From Dipteris shenzhenensis (taxonomy: Eukaryota > Polypodiophyta > Polypodiopsida > Gleicheniales), in assembly GCA_047967505.1 (NCBI GenBank), contig CM106538.1: a stretch of 64,000 nt of DNA, one strand, 5' to 3'. The translations under genes were made by a program, and so were the position numbers. Under the pieces are notes generated by a model. It did not search any database. It worked only from the letters and a program-made list of their open reading frames with translations, and had not been told where the DNA came from. The number at the start of each line of letters is the position of its first letter. Positions within the stretch are counted from its first letter, which is position 1. Positions 31,927-43,400 of the stretch are shown here, piece by piece.

Positions 31927-33355
31927 GATGCAAATGAAACAAAATCCGAAATGCTAGTGCCTGCAAGAGAGAATCACACCAAATACCAGGTGCACCCAAA
32001 TGTGTATGCCACAATAGAGTGAAATATCACCAAAACTCAAAGCTCAAAGCATCAAAAGATGCATCTGACTCATGTGCATATACTATGCATCCATATGAGC
32101 AAATCTGGCCCAAAAGAAAATGCCAATAAGTGCCAAATGACTCAAGCATAAACATCATCCACTGGCATATGCATCAATAATATCTCATCCAAGAGAGCAT
32201 AGCACTATCAGTGCATCACCTGCAATGTGTCAAAGCTGTCCCTCAGCTTAAAATAGCATCCATGTGCAAAGCGTCCATAAAAAATAGCATCCCACAAGGC
32301 AATTTGGGCCTATCAGCGCATCCAATAAGGACCGCAATGCATCCAAATGGCCTATAAATCATCCACTGCAACCCAATGCACACCACGAATGAGCGCACAC
32401 ACTGCTCAAACTGTAACCAGAGTGATCTGCATAAGGTATGCTCAAGAAATCATAGTCCCACGGTAATGAGCGCTATTGAAAATAGAACCTGAGATGCCTC
32501 AAAACATGGGCGCCATTGCATAATCAGACTCAGCAAGAAAATCTGCAAATATCTCTCTTCTGCCAGAACTCCAAAATCCCAACCGATGAGTGAGAAATGG
32601 GAGTCAACACTTATCCACTGCCATGTGGCATAAATCTAAGGTTTCAAAACCTTAGAATGAAAAATGCATAACAGAGAGACAAAATCGAATACACAGAGAT
32701 CTATAACTCTGAAAATCCTCCACCGAATCGTGCAAGAACTGACAGGTAGGGGTTTTTGGGCGTCCGAAATGCAATGGGACAGACGGTTTTGGAAACTGTG
32801 GTCTCAATCACTGAGTCCAACACACGAATTGAAAAACGTTTTTGGAAACAGAGCTGTTTGTAAACTTCACCGGAGTGTGAATGATGAGCAACATAGAAGT
32901 TTTAGGACCTCCTGAGTCCACCAGAACTAACAGATCTACAAATGGTTGCTCCAAACTTGAGTTCCAACACCCGAGCAAAAAACGCAGGAACTGACACAGT
33001 GAGTCAAAAATCCAATGAAATGACCCCAGATTCAAGAATGAAGGTGTTTCCAAGCTCTTGAAGTAAAGTGGATAGCAAAAGCAAGCAATAGTTGCCTCTA
33101 CAAGTCAATACGGAGTCTCTGTTCATCGAACGGAATAGGGAAAAGCTCAAAAAACAACTTTTTCTTTGAAACCACTTAACAGGCTCTCAAAACCACTTCG
33201 CAAAGCCAAAGTGACTTTTCCAAAGGTTCCTCCAAGGTCTCTGCACACTTGAATGCAAGTAAAGTCCCCCACAAAGCTTCCCACAGAGCTTCTCCTTTCT
33301 CCCACAGAGCTGCTGAGCTTCCAAGCATTCACGCACGCTCAGCTAGATCACCCGG
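31927..33355 (-). other. Long 5' leader of the nested copia element
   Basis: About 1.43 kb lies between the primer-binding site and the gag start. It has no open frame with recognisable motifs. The part 32040-32400 is full of short TGCAT/ATGCA and CATCCA words. Such leaders normally hold the packaging signal; this one is unusually long compared with the 168-bp LTRs. Confidence 0.6.
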
Positions 33356-33367
33356 GCTCTGATACCA
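33356..33367 (-). other. Primer-binding site of the nested copia element
   Basis: On the minus strand it reads TGGTATCAGAGC exactly, two bases inside the 5' LTR terminus. This is the standard initiator-Met site. Confidence 0.92.
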
Positions 33368-33369
33368 GT

Positions 33370-33538
33370 TGAGAGTGCTCTCAACGGAAGCAAGAACGGA
33401 AGAGGGAGAGAGAGAGATAGAGAGCCACAAGTTTTGGTGGGTGCAGAACCACCCTAATCTTCTTTTTCATTCATTTATATATGTATTTGAGTATTGTACA
33501 TAACCGGGGTAAAGGCACAGTGACCTTTAACCCCCACA
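33370..33538 (-). repeat. 5' LTR of the nested copia element
   Basis: It matches 27668-27835 with three substitutions and one 1-bp indel. It is flanked on the right by CTGTG, the copy of the target duplication. Confidence 0.93.
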
Positions 33539-33543
33539 CTGTG

Positions 33544-34849
33544 CTAGTAAACTTACTACATAACAAATATGTGGCCGTGTGATTGTCAAAAATATAAGAG
33601 ATCCAATGAGCTGCCTGTAGTATCTGTTATTAACTGTAGGCTTTTCTGAATCTTTAGTAAGTTTCAAACTCAGTTCCATGGGAGTGGCTGCAATCTTGCA
33701 ATCTGCCATATGAAACTTCTTTAAGAGACTGTCAACATACTTGAGCTGACTCATGAATGTGCTATCTGAATCTCTCCAGAACTCAATTCCAAGACAATAG
33801 TGCATAAGTCCAAGATCTTTCATGTCGAACTCTGCAGATAAGTCTTGTTTCAGTTTTTTGATGAAGCTATCCTTGCTTCCTGTCACAATCAAATCATCTA
33901 CATATGAAAGTGCAATAGTAATGTCTTCCCCTTGAACTTTGTAGTAGAGAGTATGATATGCATTGGACTTCATGTATCCCAGATCAGCAAAATACTTGCC
34001 AATTCTACTGTACCAACTTTTGGGTGCTTGTTTTAAGCCGTAGAGACTTTTCTTGAGATGATAAACCTTATTCTCCTTTCCTGGTTCAACATAACCTATT
34101 GGTTGTTGCATGTAGACTTCCTCGTCTAGATAACGATTAAGAAATGCATTCTTGACATCAAGCTGATACACATTCCATTTGCTGAGTGTCGCTAGTGATA
34201 TCAAGAACCATATGGAATCCATCTTTGCTACTGGAGCATAAGTCTCATCATAGTCTTGACCATATTGTTGTGCAAATCCTTTTGCATCTAATCTGGCTTT
34301 ATATCTCTGAATACTTCCATCTGGATTGTACTTCACTTTGTATACCCATTTGTTTGCTATGGCCTTCTTTCATGGTGGAAGGTCGCATAATACCCAAGTG
34401 TTATTTTTATACAAAGCATCCATTTCTTCATTCATAGCAGTTTGCCATTCTGGCTTTTCTACTGCATCTTCGAAGTACACTGGCTCTTCTGTAGCCATGA
34501 TGGTAGTCATAAGAGCATAGTTGGTGGTTTCCACCTGAATTGCTTTGCCTTTCTGAACATATGTCAATCTGGCTAGAGGTCTAGTTTCCTTAGTAGACTG
34601 TCTGAGCTGCTTTGGCTCTACTTGGGGTGTTGCTGGCAATTCTTGCTCTTCTTCATCAACTTGTTCTCTAGATGATTGTGAAGTCGATGCTTCTATCTCT
34701 TGTGTAGTCGAGGTTTTCCATTCTGATTCCTCATCAAAGATTACATCTTTGGAGATAATGATTTTGCGGTTGATGGGATCATACAATTTGTATGCTTTGC
34801 TTTCTTTACTGTAGCCAACCATGATGCATTTGCGTGACTTCGCATCCAA
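33544..34849 (-). pseudogene. Copia integrase end and reverse transcriptase (older element)
   Basis: The two frames 34849-34370 and 34369-33544 meet at a frame change near the NTWVLCDLPP/KWVYKVK region. Visible motifs are KCIMVGYSKESKAYKLYDP, the DEEEQELP acidic spacer, NTWVLCDLPP, RYKARLDAKGFAQ, YQLDVKNAFLNRYLDEEVYM, SLYGLKQAPKSWYSRIG and the catalytic ALSYVDDLIVTGS. The RT ends at VSLLAQ, where the nested element interrupts it. Confidence 0.9.
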
Positions 34850-35911
34850 TTTCCTGTGATGATCATCATGTATGTGAGCCTATGCTATGCAACCAAATAT
34901 GCGGAGATGCCCAATGTGTGGCTTTTGTCCAGTGAATGCTTCATAAGGAGTCATACCTTGTATCGGTTCGGTAGGGAGCTGATTAAGCAAATAGTTCGCT
35001 GTAGCTATTGCTTCTACCAAATACTGATTTGGAAGATGCTTTTCACTAAGCATTGCTCTAGCACTGTCTGCTAAGTCCCATTCTTCCTTTCAGCTCTTGC
35101 ATTCTGTTGAGGAATATCTGCACATGTGAATTGTCTTCGAATGCCGTGATTTTTGCAAAAGTTCATGAATGTTGAAGACATGTATTCACATCCTCTATCT
35201 AATCTCATGACTTTGATCTTTCTGCCTATTTGGTTTTCTACCATGGCTTTGAATTCTTGAAATCTGGAAAACACTTTAGATTTCTCTTTCAAAAAGTAGA
35301 CCCAACAATATCTGCTGTAGTCGTTGATGAAGGTCAAGTAGCAAAGTGAACCATTGATGCTGTGGGTCTGGGCATAACCCCATACATCTGTATGTATCAA
35401 ATCAAGAATACCTCGTGCACGAGAGGTACTTTTGACAAAGTTGGTTCGCTTTTGTTTGCCGAAGCAACATGCTTCACAAACTTTTCCAAGAAACTGTAGC
35501 TTCGGAAACCCAATTGCCATATTTTGATTCCTGAGATCTAATAAGTACTTGAAGTTGACATGACCATATCTCTTGTGCCATTTTGCAAATAGTGGCATCT
35601 ATTGTGATTGAGCTGACATGGCATGCTTATCTGGTACTATGGCTAGCATTCTGTATAAGTGTCCTTCCTTGACGCCTTTTGCTACTAGCTGACATCTTTT
35701 GGATTTGTCTCTGATAGTGCATTCATCACCGTCAAAGATGCTTTGTAATTGTGTTTCGTCATTTGACTACTGACAAAAGGTTCTTACTGAGCTTCGGAAC
35801 ATAGAGCACATCTTTCACTAATCCTTTTGTACCAGTGAAATTGTTCATAGGGATAACACCTGTCCCTTGAACTGGATTCGGTGTATTGTCTGCTGTGTAG
35901 ATGACATTTTT
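34850..35911 (-). pseudogene. Copia integrase core (older element)
   Basis: The frame 35598-35071 holds WHKRYGHVNFKYLLDL, CEACCFGKQKR (zinc finger), GILDLIHTDVWGYAQTHSI (first Asp), YSRYCWVYFLKEKS, and VMRLDRGCEY in place of the usual DNGGEY (second Asp kept, neighbours changed). It ends ADIPQQNARAERKNGT, which includes the Glu. A stop follows; 34850-35070 continues the C-terminal integrase in another frame, and 35600-35911 holds the decayed pre-integrase. Confidence 0.85.
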
Positions 35912-36953
35912 CTATCCTTCTAATGGCTTCATTTTTGTGAACCATTCCTGATGATTTGTCATGTGAGATGATGCATCACTGTCGATATACCAAGGATCCT
36001 GTTCCACTTGGTCGACTTGATAGTTGTAATCCTCTTTGGGATTGAAATCAGTGTCTAGGTACACCGTATCAGTCTGATGCAATTTCTCACTTGCAAGAAA
36101 CATATTTCCATGTTCATTTGCAAAATGACAGTGACTAGAATGTCCACCGTGATGATTTCCTCTGCCTCGGGAATTCCCTTGATTACTGCTGGATTGACCA
36201 CCTTGGTCGTATTGCTTCTTGCAGCAATCTCTTTCATAGTGTCCAAACTTGTGACAGTAGTTGCACTGGATGTTTGACACATTGGTGGATGCATTCCCTC
36301 GTCCTTGAAATCTTCCTTGGTTGAAATGATTTCCTCTTTGCTGATTCTGATGTTGCTGAGGATGATGATGATGATGATGATGATGATGTTGATGCTGACT
36401 TTGATTTTGTTGCTGATGATGACTTTTCTGGTATGATCTACCTCTGCCTCTGCCTCTGCTTCTGTTTGAAGCTGTGAATGCCTGGTCATGAGAATGAACT
36501 TTATGTGCTTGAATTGCTTGAGTCCTGAGTTCTTCCACCAAGTAGAACTGACTGAAGTTCTTCCAGTGTCAGAATTTGTCGTTAGATGGCAATACTCTAG
36601 ACTAGATTCTCGTATCCCTCTCCTAGTCCATTCAAGATTACTTGAACCATTTCTGCAGGGTTCATAGTCTCTCCTGCTGCTACAAGTTGATTGTTTTAGT
36701 CTTTTATGCATACTACATAAGCATGACCGGTTTCACTGCTATTGCGGAAACTCTGGTTGATCTGGTTTCTCAAGGTGAGAATCCTGGATGTGTTCTTGGA
36801 CTCATAGAGAGCTGCAAACATATCCCATGCTTCTTTTGATGTCTTGACTGTGTTGAGTTGTCCTAGCATGACATCTTGCACATTCTGCTTAATCAAGTGA
36901 TAGGCATATTTGTCTTTGAATTGGGACAACATGGTGGAAAGGGTAGCTACCAC
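35912..36953 (-). pseudogene. Copia gag with His-rich tract, zinc knuckle and protease start (older element)
   Basis: The frame 36953-36696 is the central gag (DVMLGQLNTVKTSKEAWDMF, LRNQINQSFRN). After breaks the frame 36541-35912 has an Arg/Gly-rich box, a tract with nine consecutive His encoded by an (ATG/CAT)n repeat (36361-36388), CNYCHKFGHYERDC (CCHC knuckle), and WYIDSDASSHMT, where the protease DSGA has become DSDA. The first part of gag is missing: copia similarity stops at 36953. Confidence 0.85.
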
Positions 36954-39430
36954 CCTCTCCCTTTCCGGTCGAGTGTTCCCCGGGTGGGGGACGAGGTAAG
37001 CGCTATGCGCTTCTCTGTCCTCTTAGGAGTAGCACAGGTTTACCTTTTTTGTGATCTCAGTTACGATGAGTTCCCACTTGAAGGCCTCGATGTAAATTTG
37101 GAGAAGCGGAGTTTGCCACATGGGGGCGAGAGCCCAGTCTCCTCCTCGTGGTTATCACCAACATTCATTGATATGACTTTGTGGGGTAAGAACCCCACTG
37201 AACTGTATTAAACCCTAAAAGGAATTGTCGGATCAATGGGCCATGGGATCGGTCGGGATAGACAGTGGACTATTTGTTGGAACAGGGAAGCCAAGATAAG
37301 TAATTGTCGGGGAACTACAATATTGATGAATTTGACATAGTACAGGGACGTGTTGATAGTATTGCATCGTAAAATAAATTTGACAATTTCTTTTGTCTTT
37401 GTTACCATTTATACGATTCCACTTCATCTATCAAATAGCCCTTTTGACCATTTTAGCCAGGTTGTCATCCACATCCACATCTTGGCAGGATAGTTTCCTT
37501 GTTCAGTAGCCAAATCCATTATAATGTGTGATATCATCGATTCTTCACATAGGCAAAAAGTAGGCGAATAAGATTCCTAGGCATGCCACAAATAAAAATC
37601 ATGCAATCCTATAGTAAGGGATGATAGATGCACACATGAATTCATAGGAAGACTCCATCTATTCATAAATCAAATTCTCATGGAAATGGCAAAATCAATT
37701 GCATAATCTTGCATGATAGAAGCACAGTCAAAATTTTAAAGTTCTCTCGAATTTCCTCACCTGATAAGGCCTTCGCAGTGCTCTCAAGTGTTGTAATACT
37801 TATGTTGATAGCCTCTGGAAATGTCTATGGTGACTAAAGATCCTACCCCATGATACCTCTTACTCACCTTCTAGAGCAACTGGGCCTTCTACTTGAGTGC
37901 AAAGATGCCATAGATATTTTTCTATGTATGGTGAAGTGTGCAATGCTATGGATTGAACGATCTAAAATGGCCCTATGTTGGCTTTTATAGGTTGGTGCAT
38001 AATGTGCAATCTATGTAAATACTACATTCCTTTGGAAACCTGGAGCATGATGTCCACTACTAGTGGAATGGAGAAGGGTGGTATGATATCGTTTTTCAAC
38101 CTCTTGTCTATTTAGAACACAAGGTTCTATTGAATGAGCTCCATTACAAGATTGCAATTGTAGCCATCAGGAGTTTCTATGCAGCACAATATTTGGGCAT
38201 TGCAGCCTCACTTGAATGGCCACTTCCCTTTCAAAGACCTCGCTACTACCACCACTAGCACTACCTACACAAGAGAATTCCTTCATTGCAAAATTCTCTC
38301 CTAGCCACCCGACCTTGTAAAATGAAGCGTATCCTCCATAGCTCAAAGAGAAAAGAATTTAAAATTCTTACCAATCTACTCAAAGGCATGGTGGCAATTT
38401 TTCACCTGAAACATGCTCTAGACATATTTTCCCAAATATAAAGAGAGAGATAGCAATCCAAGACACATATGTGGAGCATACTACACCAATTTACAGGAGC
38501 GATTTCAAGGCACTCAGCTTTCCCTCTTTTGTGAAGGTCTTTCAAAGTGAATAAGCATACATGGTTAGAGATTCATGCTTTTGAATTGTCCTTTTTGCAT
38601 TTTTAAGTCATGATTTGTTAACATCCAAGGATCTCTTGGTCATCTTTTCCAATTATGCCCTTCTCTAGTCCACAAGTTTATCTTCATATTTGCAACTTGA
38701 AAGTTCTCATCTAGCTTTAGTGTATCCTTCTCACCAAAGAATTGTACATTTCATAATTATTCACGCACATTCATGAGCCATTGATAAGTAAGGACCTAGG
38801 ACATTATGAATTATTCAGTTTTGATTATGCCATTGATATGTAAGGCCCCAGGACGTTATGGGAGAAATTTTGGCTTCCTCATTGTATCTCTCATACAAGT
38901 TTCTTCCAAGATTGCAATTTGCTAGAAGATACCGAGGCTATTCCTAGAGATAAATCCATAAGTTGCACATGCTTTTATTTTATCAACTACATGTTAGTTG
39001 AATGGGATGTTCCATTTCCAATTTATTAGGTAAAATCATGAGTCTATGTAAATTTTATATACCTATCTTATACCATTCTCATTCTACATCACACATGCTA
39101 TCCACCAAGTGCAGCATCACTTCGTTGGATTTCCATATCCATTACCTATTTTAAAGTCTTACTGTAAGTACATCATGCCTTCCTTAGAGAATTAATCTTG
39201 AGAAAATTTCAATTCTTATTTCAACTTTATAAATCACAATTAGCGTATCACAATTAGCGTATGGTTTTATGTATAGATATGATAACCATGTCAATCACTT
39301 CTTTCAATAAGTTGGCAAAAGGTGGAATAGACAAAATAATAAGTTGGAATAAGTGGGCTACAGGTTCGATAGGAGCCAATGAAGAGGCAAGGCTTGTTTA
39401 TGGGAAAAGGTGGTTGACAAACTTATAATT
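36954..39430. other. Non-coding, no supported feature
   Basis: The stretch is unrelated to the copia gag that ends at 36953. 36955-37210 is a locally GC-rich segment with one plus-strand open frame lacking known motifs. The rest is AT-rich with no identifiable frame, perhaps old intergenic sequence. Confidence 0.4.
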
Positions 39431-39433
39431 TAT

Positions 39434-39580
39434 AGTATGTAGTCTATCGGTTCAGGAGGAAGGCCTAGTTGATAGAGATTTGTAGTATGTAGTCTATCAG
39501 TTCAGGAGGAAGACCTAGTCCATAGAGATTTATAGTTTATAGTATGTAGTCTATTGGTTCAGGAGGAAGACCTAGTTGAT
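39434..39580 (+). repeat. Minisatellite, ~50-64 bp, three units
   Basis: Units share AGTATGTAGTCTATYGGTTC and AGGAGGAAGRCCTAG, starting at about 39433, 39483 and 39541. The third follows a short extra TTTATAGTTTATAG segment. Confidence 0.85.
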
Positions 39581-39949
39581 GGCTAGCTAGTCAACCAATC
39601 TTGAGGCATTCAGCCCCTATCAAAGGAGGACTCCTGGGCTTTGGGAGGAAGTTCATTCTTGCTCTAGAAAGGAGTCTAATCTATGCCAATTTCGGGAGCT
39701 CACATTGATGTAGATCTACACTCAAGTAAAGGAGCTAGAGTGTCATGCATAGGAAGGTGAGCATGAGCACAAGTCCTTGATAGTTGGAGTAGACCTACAC
39801 CCATAGGAAAGCACAAGGACTACATCAAAGGGAGATTTTGTATGTAGCACCTACCAAAGCATAGTTTTGGAATGTAGAGTAGCCATAGCCTTGGTATGAT
39901 TGTCACCACAAAATAGCACTGAATTTGTGATGGACCCTGGTCCTTCCCC

Positions 39950-39963
39950 CCCCTTCTCTCTCT

Positions 39964-40001
<38 letters not shown>

Positions 40002-40022
40002 TCCATCCCTCCCTCCCTCTCT
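39950..40022. repeat. (CT)n microsatellite
   Basis: C-run followed by CT dinucleotides (39955-39999) and CCTCCCTCC words. Frames across it are low complexity. Confidence 0.9.
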
Positions 40023-40230
40023 TTGAGAATTTGCCACTGTAGTAATGCCTTATCCATCCTAAGAATCGAATTTTTGAATCAACCCATTCCATTAAGCTGA
40101 AGTCCTTTATCCTACTTCAAGTGAAGTCCTCCTCTTTGAGATTGACAATTGTCCTTTAGGTTAGGAAATGGTCAGCTTTTGTTGTTTCTCATAAAATCCC
40201 TTGTGTCATCCTTTCAATTATATTTATTAT

Positions 40231-40476
40231 TGGCAATCCCTTTAGTGGAAGTAAGAGAGTGCATGGGTGAGTGAGTGTTAGCAAGGCAATGAGATGCAGG
40301 CTTGCACAAGTGAAGTGTGTGGTGTGGGATGAAATCCAATCCTAAAATTGGATAGCTCGTGGCCTCTCTTGCTCTCTTTTTTATTCCATGTTTCTTCTTG
40401 AGAGCTTCTTGATCTTGAAAGTGAGCTTCCACCTTTTTTCTTCTCCCTAGAGCATTCCAGTCCATGTTTTCTAACA
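40231..40476 (+). repeat. 5' LTR of the gag-only element
   Basis: It aligns with 42358-42638 over GAAGTAAGAGAGTGCATGGG, the central AAGTGAAGTGTGTGG and the final third. It lacks ~45 bp present in the other copy (around 42439-42486) and has a ~17 bp insertion of its own. The left edge (TG at 40231) is inferred by alignment. Confidence 0.75.
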
Positions 40477-40488
40477 TGGTATCAGAGC
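40477..40488 (+). other. Primer-binding site of the gag-only element
   Basis: TGGTATCAGAGC is directly adjacent to the LTR terminus TAACA, with no spacer. Confidence 0.9.
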
Positions 40489-40839
40489 TTGATCTCTCCC
40501 CAAGAAGCTTTGAGTTGTATGAGTTATTACTCACCATGGAGATGCAATAGAAAAAGCTTCAATGTAGGAGTTTTCTTTGCTTGTGCAGGGTGGGACAGAC
40601 AGGTAGATTTTTTTTTGTTCTCAAAGTAAACAAACTGAGATTAAAGTTTATTATTCAAATCTTGAAGCTCTGCAATTATCTCTCCAAGGTGCCATCGTGT
40701 TTTGTGGGAGGAAGACCACAACACTATTTTTGAAGGCTCCATTTTTTCCTATTATGCTGCCATTGCCAAAAGTTGCTGAAGATGATCATGGTTCTTCTAT
40801 GTCTCATTTGCCTGGTTTTTCTCTCTGAGGCTATTTTTT

Positions 40840-42260
40840 ATTACAATGATTCTCAAATCAAATGTTCTTCATTTTATCTATCGTGGGAACACATACAATG
40901 TTTGGGCTTGTTTTTTGACATTGCAAAAGCAATTTGCTTGGGTTCTACTTGTTTTTTACATCCACTACCGTCACCTTCAACTGGTAGTAGCAACACTTAA
41001 GCTACCGAGCTATTTGGTGCTCCAGTATAGTTCTGTAGTAGTTCTCAAATCTCTTGGATGTCTGTTTCTATTAGAGAGCCTCAATGCATCGATGATTTTG
41101 TCCACAACAGTGTAGCGAGCCAAGCTGTGATGTCTTTTTTTTTTTTATGCAACGATGATTTCCTTTTTGTAGATTCTCAAACCTTTCACTAAGGTAAGGC
41201 TTGGTCATCTAACACATGGCAAATTGATTTTCGCCCCCCATATTTCTTCTTAAGTTGTTATTACAAGCCAATTGCAAAGTTTACTAGTTTTTCTCCATCT
41301 TAGGAGTTGTTTTTGAGGATATGTCTTTTGAGCAATTTATTTGCAAGTCACTCCTCTACTCTTTTACAACTCTTCCTTGGAAATATTCGTTTTAACATTT
41401 TGAAGTATAAATGTTGACAAAAGAGATATCTTTTAGGCAGATTAAATCATTTGATAGGGAAGGATCGCAAACTTAGCAAACCCAAGTAAAGTATCTCCTA
41501 ATGCACAAGATTTGTGGCCCTATGTGAAAGGCATGAAGTAGATCGACATCAATACAGATGAGGAGGACATTGAAGAGCAAGTGTTGGCCGTCATTGCTCT
41601 GAACCTTTATCCCAAACTCACTCATTTGGTCATGGGAGCTAGTCATCAAAGACATCTTGGAATGAATTGGATCAACTCTATGGAGCAAGTTACAAACACT
41701 CCTATATTGCACTCAAAGTCAAACTTTTTGGTTTACGCTTTCGTGAAAATGAAAAGGTAAGTGACTTTATTAGTGAAATCCATAGTATCACAATGAAATT
41801 GGCCATAATTGGTGCTAAAGTGGAAGAGGAGGACGTGATTGCCATGTTCTTGAAGAGCATGCTTGAGTTGTATGAGAACCTCATCACAACCTTAAAGCAT
41901 CTCTCGAGCCCAAATTGGAAAACATTATTGATTTGCTTGATGAAGAGTGAAACATCAAGGCAAAGAAAGGAGAGGTAGCATCTACATCAACTCAAGGGAA
42001 GGCCCTACCGATGGGTCATGGAAAGAAGAAAAAGTTTTTTAATGGCTTCAAATGTAAAGATTTAATGGCTTCAAATGTACTTTTTGTAAGAAGGGTCATG
42101 ATGAGCCCCATTGTTTTTTGAAGATCCTTCATGAAGAAAGTGTCATCGTTGTGGTGAAATAGGTCATCTTGCAAAAGATTGCAAGAAGCCACATGAGGTG
42201 GGCAAATTTGTGAGCTCATCAAATCACACCTCCGACAGAATCCTTTAAGTGAAAGAGGAA
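40840..42260 (+). pseudogene. Copia-like gag of the gag-only element
   Basis: An N-terminal NTYNVWACFLTLQ-like segment (about 40888) resembles the LxGxNYxxW opening of copia gag. The open frame 41667-41978 gives the UBN2 core (LKVKLFGLRFRENEKVSDFI, IGAKVEEEDVIAMFLKSM, LYENLITTLKHLS). Two knuckles follow in shifted frames: CTFCKKGHDEPHC (about 42078-42116) and CHRCGEIGHLAKDC (about 42139-42180). The first has C-x2-C-x3-H-x4-C spacing, the second the standard x4. Frame changes lie near 41640, 41910 and 42125. Confidence 0.65.
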
Positions 42261-42357
42261 CATGCATCTTGTACATTGGCATTTTCCTACCGCATGCTAT
42301 GTAATCTTGTATGCAATGCTCAACATGTAAGTTCCACATGTTGGCATTGAGAGCGGA

Positions 42358-42638
42358 TGTTAGAAATCCCTTTCTAGCAGAAGTAAGAGAGTGCATGGGT
42401 GAGTGTGTGTTAGCAAGCCAATGAGATGTAGGCTTGAAGATTTAGGGATGAGGACCCTAATCCTCACTTTTGTATAAGCACACACACAAGTGAAGTGTGT
42501 GGTATGAAAGTTGGATAGCTTGTGGCCTTTCTTGCTCTCTTGTTTCTCCCACATTTCTGTTGGAGAGCTTCTTGAGCTTGAAAGTGAGCTTCCACATCTT
42601 TCCTCTCCCTTAAGCATTCTGGTCCATGCTTACTAACA
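42358..42638 (+). repeat. 3' LTR of the gag-only element
   Basis: It starts TGTTAGAAATCCC and ends CTTACTAACA. It is 281 bp, longer than the 5' copy because of indels, which suggests an old insertion. Confidence 0.78.
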
Positions 42639-43400
42639 TTTATTGATCCACTTATCTTGAATTATATTCACTTTTAATTCTAAGAGTGCACTCACTCATT
42701 TACACTTTCTATCTCCTTATGTAATACCTCCAACAACTCTTTAATCAGTTTTGTCATCTGAATGATGAGCTATGGATTGGTTCAATTGAACATAATGAAA
42801 AACATTGACTATAGCACCAATCATCCTCCTACCATGTTCCTAAGGGATTTGTTATGTAAAAACCCTATATAGCATGTGCGTTCATCAAGAAATCAATAGA
42901 AAAACCCTTATCTAAATAGGTATTTTATCTTGATCCATCATCAAATTTTATTTTTTCCTTAAATCCCTTATAGAAGTGTAATTATGGAAAAAAAATGTGT
43001 AATTTGCCTTATTGAAAAGTCCTTTTGATTTTTGCATGTGTCATCTTAGCATTTCCTGTGTGGCACTCTTGGGACTATGCTGCCATCTAGCAAGGCCATT
43101 TGTGTTATAAACCCTTTTATCACCTTCATGAAGTGTCTAGAAAGAATATCCATCAATGATTTGCACTCCTTGCCACGTCTAGTTTATCAACTAAATGGAT
43201 AAGAAAATGCAATTGATATCCATAACTTGTTGGAAGTGCTTGGTCAGTTAGACATAGAACCTTAATGGTTTGAATTTGCATCACCAAGAATGATGATTTT
43301 TGGAAATTCTTTGATTATGTTCAACTACAAGTATAGTTGTGTTCGCAATCCTTATTTTTGCCCTTGTGGCCATCATATTATTGTGGGTTGTTTGCACTTG
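42639..43400. other. No supported feature
   Basis: AT-rich sequence without recognisable frames. It may include the decayed end of the adjacent gypsy pol. Confidence 0.35.

Larger units (their letters stand above)
27668..33538 (-). mobile_element. Younger Ty1/copia element nested in the older one (5.87 kb)
   Basis: It is bounded by two LTRs of 168-169 bp (27668-27835 and 33370-33538) and by the 5-bp target duplication CTGTG (27663-27667 and 33539-33543). The LTRs differ by three substitutions and one 1-bp indel as I align them. The primer-binding site and polypurine tract are present. Internal order on the minus strand is gag, zinc knuckle, protease, integrase, RT, RNase H. Four or more frame breaks make it non-autonomous as assembled. 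Confidence 0.93.
26971..36953 (-). mobile_element. Older Ty1/copia element, 5'-truncated and split by a nested insertion
   Basis: On the minus strand gag-protease (36953-35912), integrase (35598-35071), RT (34849-33544) and RNase H (27662-26990) are in copia order (integrase before RT). The reading continues across the nested element: VSLLAQ ends at 33544 and FMANPKQSHW starts at 27662. The 5' LTR and gag N-terminus are missing beyond 36953. Stops and frameshifts are present throughout. Confidence 0.88.
40231..42638 (+). mobile_element. Gag-only non-autonomous LTR retrotransposon (2.4 kb)
   Basis: Related direct repeats at 40231-40476 and 42358-42638 behave as LTRs: both end TAACA, the first is followed at once by a perfect TGGTATCAGAGC, and the second is preceded by a purine-rich ATTGAGAGCGGA. 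The 1.88 kb inside encodes only copia-like gag with two zinc knuckles. No protease, integrase or RT is present and there is no room for them. Flanks ATTAT and TTTAT are only a 4/5 match as a target duplication. Confidence 0.75.

Noticed and set aside
36876-37211. Plus-strand 111-codon frame as a host gene
   Set aside because: The first part is antisense to copia gag and the rest shows no motif or splice context.
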